Assembly (NCBI GenBank): GCA_037178855.1 | Contig: JASJZC010000006.1 | Span: 2,728,001-2,792,000, forward strand | Length of the DNA stretch: 64,000 nt | Direction: 5' to 3' | DNA from: Oscheius sp. JU75 | Taxonomy: Eukaryota > Nematoda > Chromadorea > Rhabditida > Rhabditidae | In this document: one piece after another, positions 56,592 through 64,000 of the stretch | Position numbering within the stretch: the stretch's first letter is position 1 | Layout: every line of letters begins with the position of its first letter | Made by a program: the position numbers and the translations under genes | Notes under the pieces: generated by a model | The model's database searches: none | What the model was told of the DNA's origin: nothing | The model's input: the letters and a program-made list of their open reading frames with translations, nothing else

Positions 56592-59500
56592 TCAATTCAA
56601 CTTCCTCTTCCGGACCGTCGTAGGCCGGCCTCCATATTTCCTTAGAATCGCCACTACTTCCTTGTGACCTTTTGCTCGAGCAATCTGTAGAGGGGTCTCA
56701 TTGTCCTTGTTCGCACTATTTGGATTGGCGCCAGCTTGTAGGAGAAGAGCTACAATGTTCATGTTTCCTTTAAAACTGGCAGTGTGCAGTGCTGACTGAA
56801 GATAGATACAACGGGCGTCTACATTGGCTCCATATTGGATGAGAATTTTGACAACATCGGCGTGGTTAGCATCCGCAGCCAAATGTACTGCAGTTAAACC
56901 ATTATTATCTGTCGTATTCGGATTAGCACCATGGTCAAGGAGATAGGGGACGCAGTTGATTGCACCATAGAAGCAAGCTAACTGAAGAGGAGACCTCCCA
57001 TCTCTGTCGGTGACACCGATCGTAGCCTTGCATTGAAGCAACAATTTGACTACTTCGATCATGCCTTCACTGCAAGCGAAATGAAGAGGAGTAGTTCCGT
57101 AGTAATTACAAGCATTAGGATCAGCATTCTCGTCAAGTAGAAGCTTCACCATTAGTTCGTGTCTACCTGCAGCAATATGAAGAGGAGTGCGGCCTCTCAC
57201 AGTGGCGCTATCGATCGACGCGTGATGCTTGAGTAAGGTTCTGGCACTTTCAATGCGATTATTTGATGCAGCAACATGTAAAGGAGTCCACCCATGTTTA
57301 TCCTTAGAAGAGACCGAAGCTCCTGCTTTGATGAGCATTTTCACCAAGAAATTATCTTCCCGACGAGCAGCAAAATGAAGAGGAGTCCACCCATCTTTTT
57401 TCTTTGGAGAGGCCGAAGCTCCGGCCCCAAGAAGCATATCCACTACTTGATCATGCCCCTCTTGGGCAGCAATGTGAAGAGGAGTCGCGTGATCGTTGTT
57501 TTCACTGTCGATGATAGCTCCATGCTGGAGGAGAAGCTCCACCATATCAACATGACCTTTTTTGGCAGCAAAATGAAGAGGAGTCCACCCATCTTTTTTC
57601 TTTGAAGAGACCGAAGCTCCGGCCCCAAGAAGCATGTCCACTACTTGAGCGTGCCCCTCTTGGGCAGCAACGTGAAGAGGAGTCGCGTGATCGTTGTTTT
57701 CACTTTCGACGATAGCTCCATGTTGGAGGAAAAGCTCCACCATGTCAACATGACCTTTTTTGGCAGCAAAGTGAAGGGGAGTACTGCCGAAATCATTAAC
57801 AGTATCTAGCGACGCGTGATGCTTGAGCAGGGTTCTGGTACTTTTAATGTGATTATTGGTCGCAGCTAAATGTAAAGGAGTCCACCCATCTTTATCCTTT
57901 GAAGAGACCGAAGATCCTGCTTTGAGGAGCATTTCCACGATCAAATGATGTCCGTAAAGAGCAGCAAAGTGCAGTGGAGTGGAGAGGTCTTTATTTTCAC
58001 TGTCGATAGTAGCTCTGTGGTGGAGGAGAAGCTTGATCATGTCAATATGACCATAATGGGCAGAAATGTGAAGAGGAGTACTGCCGCTCATAGTGACGGC
58101 ATTGATCGGCGCGCGATGCTTGAGCAGGGTTCTGGCACTTTCAATGCGATTATTTGATGCAGCAAAATGTAAGGGAGTCCACCCATCTTCCTTCTCTGAA
58201 AAGACCGAAGCTCCGGTGTCAAGAAGCACTCCCACTACTTGATCGTGCCCATCTTCAGCAGCAAAGTGAAGTGGAGTGTAGAGGTTATTGTCGCAACTGT
58301 CGATAGTAGCTCCATGTTGAAGGAGAAGCTTGACCATATCAACATGTCCTTTTTTGGCAGCAAAGTGAAGAGGAGTACGGCAGACCTTTTTGGCTGTATC
58401 AATCGGCGCGTTATGCTTGAGCAGATTCCTGGCACTCTCAATATGATTATTTCTAGCTGCAAAATGTAAAGGAGTCCACCGATTTTTATTCTTTGAAGTG
58501 ACCGAAGCTCCTGCTGTGATCAGCGTTTCCACGACTAAATGATGTCCATGAAAAGCAGCAAAGTGCAGTGGAGTGGAGAGATCTTTACTTTTACTGTCGA
58601 TGGTAGCTCCGGCCCCAAGAAGCACGTCCACTACTTGATTGTGCCCCTCTTGGGAGGCAAAGTGCAGTGGAGTGGTGATATCTTTATTTTCACTGTCGAT
58701 AGTAGCTCCGTGTTGGAGGAGAAGCATGACCATGTCAACATGACCGTCATGGGCAGCAATGTGAAGAGGGGTACATCCAAACACAGTGACAGCATCGATC
58801 GGCGCGCGATGCTTGAGCAGGGTTATGGCACTTTCTATGCGATTATTTGAAGCAGCAAAATGTAAGGGAGTCCTCCCATCTTTATCCTTTGAGGAGACCG
58901 AAGCTCCGCCGTCAAGAAGCACGTCCACTACTTGATCATGCCCATTCCGGGCAGCAATATGAAGTGGAGTACTGCCGATGACAGTGACGGTATCGATCGG
59001 TGCATGATGCTTGAGCAGGGTTCTAGCACTTTCAATGCGATTATCTCTAGCAGCTAAATGTAAAGGAGTCCACCCATCTTTATCCTTTAAAGAGATCGAA
59101 GCTCCTGCTTTGAGGAGCATTTCCACCAACAAATTATCTCCCCAACGAGCAGCAAAGTGAAGAGGAGTACGGCAGACCTCATTGGCTGTATCAGTCGGCG
59201 CGCGATGTTTGAGCAGGGCCCTGGCACTCTCAGTGTGATTATTTCTAGCAGCAAAATGTAACGTAGTCCACCCATTTTTATTCTTTGAAGCGACCGAAGC
59301 TCCTGCTTTGATGAGCATTTCCACGATCAAATGATGTCCGTAAAGAGCAGCAAAGTGCAGTGAAGTGGTAAGATCTTTATTTTCACTGTCGATAGTAGCT
59401 CTGTGGTGGAGGAAAAGCTTGATCATGTCAATATGACCATTATGGGCAGAAATGTGAAGAGGAGTACTGCCGCTCACAGTTATGGCATTGATCGGCGCGC

Positions 59501-62500
59501 GATGCTTGAGCAGGGTTCTGGCACTTTCAATGCGATTATTTGATGCAGCAAAATGTAAGGGAGTCCACCCATCTTCATTCTCTGAAAAGACCGAAGCTCC
59601 GGTGTCAAGAAGCACTCCCACTACTTGATCGTGCCCATCTTCAGCAGCAAAGTGAAGTGGAGTGTAGAGGTTATTGTCGCAACTGTCGATAGTAGCTCCA
59701 TGTTGAAGGAGAAGCTTGACCATATCAACATGCCCTTTTTTGGCAGCAAAGTGAAGAGGAGTACTGCCGAACTCATTAACAGTATCTAGCGACGCGTGAT
59801 GCTTGAGCAGGGTTGTGGTACTTTTAATGTGATTATTGGTCGCAGCAAAATGTAAAGGAGTCCACCCATCTTTATCCTTTGAAGAGATCGAAGCACCTGC
59901 TTTGAGGAGAATTTCCACTATCAAATTATCTCCCTGACGAGCAGCAAAGTGCAGTGGAGTGGCGTGATCGTTATCTTCACTGTCGACGATAGCTCCATGC
60001 TGGAGGAGAAGCTTCACTTTGTCGACCTGACCTTCTTGCGCAGCAAAATGAAGAGGAGTACGGTTCTTAAAGGAACACTATCACTGAGAGGATGAGAGGA
60101 CGGTTTCAGTTTCCCTTTAAAGCGAGTGTGTCCGGCTATAAACCTAATGGCGCGAGTATACCGCATTTTTCATCGAAAAAACGGTAGAAAACCAAATTTT
60201 AACAATGTTTGGACGCTCCCGCCAACTTTTTCAAGCTGTGCACACCAACTTTGGGCTCTTGGCCGCAATAGTCGTACACTCGCCTTAACTGTGTCCGCTT
60301 GCTGCCTTACCAAATGAGATGTTTCAAAGTCTTGATCCTGGCCACAACAATGCATAATATGGATCCTGGAACGAAGTCTGTCGTCTATATACGTATACCA
60401 CCGTCGCTTAAAATCGTGCCACTGGAAACTCCTCTGAAACCTTCGTTGAGAGAAGAATTTACCTTTGACCAACAGATTCTACTCCATCGATGCGTCCTTC
60501 TCTTTCGCATTTTTCGATTATGTAGTTGAGTGCTTTCTGATAATAGACTCTTACTGTTTCATGCCTTGTCATTAGATAGACAAGAATTATATTAAAGAAG
60601 TACTCTTTTTTCGTGTTCCAATATAATGTGTAAAGCCTCTGGGTCGAGAAGGGATTGTCAGGAATTTTCTGAAACGGCAACTATTTAACGTCATAAATCG
60701 AACAGTGTGAAAAATACAGAGGCAGAAAGAATGAGAGACAGTGGCATAGAGACAGAAATACAGAGACACACAGAATTTTCTAACAACTTGAAAATAACAA
60801 AGACGTCACCTCCATTGCTTGCTGCAAAGCTACAACACAATACATGAGACTGCGGTTTGATGGGTTGTCTTGCCAGGACCTCAATTTCAATGAAAGTGAG
60901 GAAAGAAGCTTCTTACATTTCAAGCATGTTTCGAATTTCCGGATCCCAAATAAAATTGTCCAAGCAGGGACGCACTCCTTCCGTAACTTTGCCGCAGAGC
61001 TCGGCCCTTGTCCAGTCTCTGTCGAAAGGTGACCTTGGACACAAAACTATTGTCAAAATGAATGCATACTGTCGGTAAAGTATCTCCCACAAAGTTATAC
61101 CGATTGAATAAATGTCGCACTGACGTAAATCTAGTGTATCTGTGTTGTTTTCCGCGAACAATTCCGGCGCCATGTACATGTAAGTTGCTCTTCTATAAAT
61201 GTATTTTTGCTATGTTATCGTTTGCTCTACCTGCCAGTTAATTTGGAGACTTTTAAGTTTTTCGATAGCCCAAAGTCTGCAATTTTTACGCATGTCCGCG
61301 TAGAATCCAATAGCAAACTAAACATATAGGATAAAAATATCGTCCATTTCTCTGTCTCTCAAAATGTCTTGCTTACTTCAAAGGTTTCAAATCCAGATGA
61401 GCAATATCCATCATGTGTAAATAGGCCACGCCAAAAACTATTTGCAGCATCCAAAAGTAGGCTTGTGAAGGTTCATAACGGTGTTCAGAGTAAATTGCTG
61501 AAAATAATGTATTGTAAGATCTTCCCAAGCTACCATCGTCCAGGGTGCCGCCATCCATAAACTCCATCACATATCCCTGTTGCCGCAATCTGGGAATATG
61601 GGGATTGTACCCCTCATACGTACCGAAGAATTCCACAAAATTCAAATGCTTTCCACTCTGAAGTAGTAATAAAAGAGAGGTAGGGTCTGTACCAGGCTCA
61701 AGAGCTTTTTCGCTTCCTTCCTCGAGTTCTCGTCAAACTTGTGAAAAATTTTAACACAAGCCTTTCTAAAACATTGATTCGAACTTTTGCAGAATACAAA
61801 CTCACCTTAAATCTGTCACTATAGCCGTAAAAATACCACCTTCTCCCCCTTTGTTCAAGTAGTGCAAGTCGGAAATGTTCTCCCCGAGCCGGTAGATGGA
61901 TACAGGATTATCAACACTGTCGTCATCTGATTGGAATGCTGAATTAACAACTTCTTTTCCCTTACCACTCCAGATTTGACCAGCATCACTGTTACACAGT
62001 GATGCTGTTCAAACTTGGAGATCACAATACTTTGATACTGCACGGACGCTTTTTCCAAAGGTTCATAACCCTAATTAAAACAACTAAAACAAAAGCAGAT
62101 AGCCCCTAGTTTGTTAAACGGACACTTCAGTTATTGATCAACGGTGCAGTCCATTTCAACTACAACGAATTACCGAGAAAAATAGAGAGAAAATGGCTGT
62201 ACAACGGAAACAGTATTTCGTCAATTTCCTCCATTTTCCTCTGCGTTTTTTTCTGTCAAAAGTAGACGAGTCCAAGGTGAAATTTGACGGCGAATTGATT
62301 GAGCACACTTAGAAGTCGATAAAATGCATGTATAGCAAGATTATCCAGGGAAGTTCGTCGCGGGACACGTTGAAAAAAACGCGCCGTTTACCATAGTTAG
62401 AGTGCCCTTTAAAAAACTCTTTCATTTACAGCTAGTTCAAGTTACTGTATCATTAAGTTCGTATAAAAAAATTGTTTTCATGGAATATGATTGCTTTAGG

Positions 62501-63531
62501 ACCTTTGGAAAATTACATCCTTGTATTATCAAAGTACCGAAATCACTACAGTCGATGGTAGCCCCATCTTCCAGGAGCAGCTTTATCATGTTAATGCGAC
62601 TATATAGGTCAGCATAAAGCAAAGGAGTGAAGTTAAACTCGCCCTCTTTGCCATCGACTCCTTTATCAATCAGCGATTGAACCAGTTTCTCATCTCCCCG
62701 ACAAACGGCACTGTAAAGAGTAGTGTAGGAAGTAGTGAACTTTGCGTTCTCTTTCTTCGCATCGACTTTCTTACTGACTACCTCCAACTGCAGTAACTCT
62801 ACTGCTGACGTTTCCTCAGACGGTAGCTGTGGAGATCGAATCGAAGCTTGGTCACCGCTCTTAAAACGTTTTCGAGGGACAGGAAGGAGATCGTTATCTT
62901 CACTGTCGACGATAGCTCCGCTCTTAAAACGTTTTCTGGAATCTATTTTCTAAGCAGACCCACCTTATCCATGCTTCTCATAAAAGCTTCAAAGGCCTGT
63001 TGGACATTCTGAGATTCAGCGCTGATGAATTCCTTCAGCACAGGCCATTCCTTCTGTTTAATCAAGAGATCGACAACAGCTCGTCGAGGTACAGGAAGGA
63101 GATCACGGAAGACGGTGGGTTCCTGAACAGGAGCAACTATCAGGCATCAGGCAATTTGCAACAATAACAAAAGCTTTTCTACACCTTTTTGCCTTGCTTT
63201 TGTTTCGTGGCTTCAGACAAATAAACAAGCAAACAGACAAACCACAGATACCATTGCACTTTTCATCATGTTAGATATGACAACTGCTCGTCAAGGGACA
63301 GGAAGGAGATCACGGAAGTCGGTGTGTTCTTGAAAAGGGGCAGCTATCAGGCAAAACAATTATATGACCTTCAGGCCTATATACCATCGCTTTTCAGGTA
63401 ATCTTACGAAAAGAATATTTTTTTTTTTCAAAAATTTATTACGTACCATGGCAATGTCCGGCTTCTTCACTTCTTCGTGTAGAATAGAAGTCAGTGTTTT
63501 GACGTGGCAGATCAGTCTGAAACCATGGCAT
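56592..63531 (-). CDS. Ankyrin/protein kinase/ankyrin fusion, gene B
   Basis: Exon 1 (63531-63447) encodes MPWFQTDLPRQNTDFYSTRR. Exon 2 (63136-62964) encodes a helical domain with DLLPVPRRAVVDLLIKQKEW. An exon from about 62787 gives N-terminal ankyrin repeats (LIDKGVDGKEGEFNFTPL, MIKLLLEDGATID). The kinase is built from exons ending at 61806 and at 61765-61693, 61657-61534, 61497-61377, 61317-61231, 61192-60917, 60879-60810, 60668-60463 and 60377-60311. Motifs are YLNKGGEGGIFTA, CVKIF (lysine), YVMEFMDGGTLDD, AHLDLKPLN (HLD in place of HRD), KIADFGLSK and MYMAPELF. The last exon (60065-56592) holds about 35 ankyrin repeats and a basic C-terminus (TTVRKRKLN). Catalytic Lys, Asp, Asn and DFG are present, so activity is plausible. 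Joins between 62964 and 62787 and between about 62520 and 62000 are unsettled. Confidence 0.78.
62872..62945 (-). repeat. Patchwork insertion in gene B
   Basis: Between two copies of GCTCTTAAAACGTTTT there is a piece of the exon-2 text (GAGGGACAGGAAGGAGATC) joined to a piece of the ankyrin array (GTTATCTTCACTGTCGACGA). Gene A has only one copy of the GCTCTTAAAACGTTTT text and neither insert. The insertion keeps the conserved KRFKSG reading frame open, but it is not clear that this part is exonic. Confidence 0.75.
63165..63270 (+). repeat. Arm of the foldback MITE family
   Basis: The text GCAATTTGCAACAATAACAA, GCTTTTGTTTCGTGGCTTCA and the following ACCATTGCACTTTTCAT match one arm of the element at 21661-22268. 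It lies between two partial copies of gene B's exon 2 region. Confidence 0.7.
63284..63372 (-). pseudogene. Broken duplicate of the start of gene B exon 2
   Basis: The stretch repeats the exon-2 acceptor and first codons (CTGATAG then GCCCCTTTTCAAGAACACACC and DFRDLLPVP). CGA has become TGA right after DLLPVP. The intact exon copy lies at 63136-62964 and the MITE arm separates the two. Splicing must skip this copy for gene B to make a full protein. Confidence 0.75.
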
Positions 63532-63639
63532 TGCATACTTGATCTCTCTGTTAGATTTCCGAGAGACAGAGAAACAGCGACAGAGAGACAGAGAGTCAAG
63601 GTGACAAGAACATAAAGTCAGAGACAGGGAGACAGCGAG

Positions 63640-64000
63640 TTTGGAAAATCGCGGCAGTTTCTGACGAAGTGCAACGGTAATCTTTTCAAGTCGCCCGTCA
63701 TAAGGGTAACTCCGTAAGGGTAGCAATTCCTGGCATACCCTCGTAGACGTCGTCCCTTGGCTATAAACATCGTTGATATTAGCCGCCGTTTGGGCTCCAT
63801 TCGTACCTTTGAGGAACTCATTTAACATGACTTGTCGCAGATGGTAGGATGGCAGGTCATCAATAGTCCGGATCAAAACGAACAGAGAATAAAAAGAAGG
63901 GAAGTGGTGTCTTGCACGGTAGAGGAGTGAATAATACGAGGTACTATAATCAATAGCTCGACCGACAAGGCAAAGGGCATGTTTATAAAAAGCGAAAAGA
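63640..64000 (-). mobile_element. Mariner fragment M3, running off the right edge
   Basis: It matches the 5' part of copies M1 and M2 (SYHLRQVMLNEFLKGTNGAQ, AANINDVYSQGTTSTRVCQ). It then jumps directly to the text equivalent to LEKITVALRQK near the 3' side, so its internal deletion is different and larger. The mariner 5' terminus would lie beyond 64000. Confidence 0.8.

Noticed and set aside
23629-60017. Bacterial origin (ankyrin-rich endosymbiont DNA) for the arrays
   Set aside because: Both arrays are joined to intron-containing kinase exons with eukaryotic splice sites and lie among animal genes. No bacterial neighbours are present.

Overview
The window is nuclear DNA of an invertebrate animal, most likely a nematode. 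The genes have many very small introns (35 to 44 nt) with (T)TTCAG-like 3' ends. There is a Srsx-like serpentine receptor, C-type lectin genes including a CTLD-CTLD-CUB-CUB protein, Tc3-like transposons and a DD37D mariner. The nematode call is an inference from gene families and intron style, not from any single diagnostic sequence.

Layout: 1-5203 (-) is NUP214, running off the left edge, with a tRNA-Thr(CGT) and a broken inverted copy of it in one intron. 8364-13578 (+) is an SLC6 transporter. 15978-21156 (+) is pyrroline-5-carboxylate reductase, with a dead Tc3-like element in one intron. 22543-23254 holds two small signal-peptide ORFs. 23629-33079 (-) is copy A of a large ankyrin/protein-kinase/ankyrin gene, invaded by an apparently intact Tc3-like element. 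33230-35506 is a mariner pile-up: a DD37D element and an internally deleted mariner. 37752-40067 (-) is a two-CTLD lectin. 40964-41166 (+) encodes a 54-residue secreted peptide. 42805-47385 (-) is a seven-TM receptor with a Cys-rich secreted-protein gene (45132-45709, +) nested in an intron. 49385-56060 (+) is a CTLD/CUB lectin whose introns carry a foldback element, a second copy of the deleted mariner and a MITE. 56592-63531 (-) is copy B of the ankyrin/kinase gene, and a third mariner fragment runs off the right edge.

Copies A and B of the ankyrin/kinase gene share exon structure from the first ATG to the giant single-exon ankyrin array. B looks intact over most of its length. A has a candidate dead splice donor (GT to AT) between kinase and array, has lost the C-terminal repeats, and has a transposon in an intron whose empty site is preserved in B. 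A's array has been homogenised as a 297-bp (three-repeat) higher-order unit.

A second, unexpected signal is the heptamer TGAAACA/TGTTTCA. I counted about 85 copies by eye where roughly ten would be expected. They sit in nearly every larger intron and spacer of the SLC6, P5CR, lectin and receptor genes, but are almost absent from NUP214 and the ankyrin genes. Exon coordinates were worked out by hand from splice motifs and frame continuity, so a few boundaries may be off.
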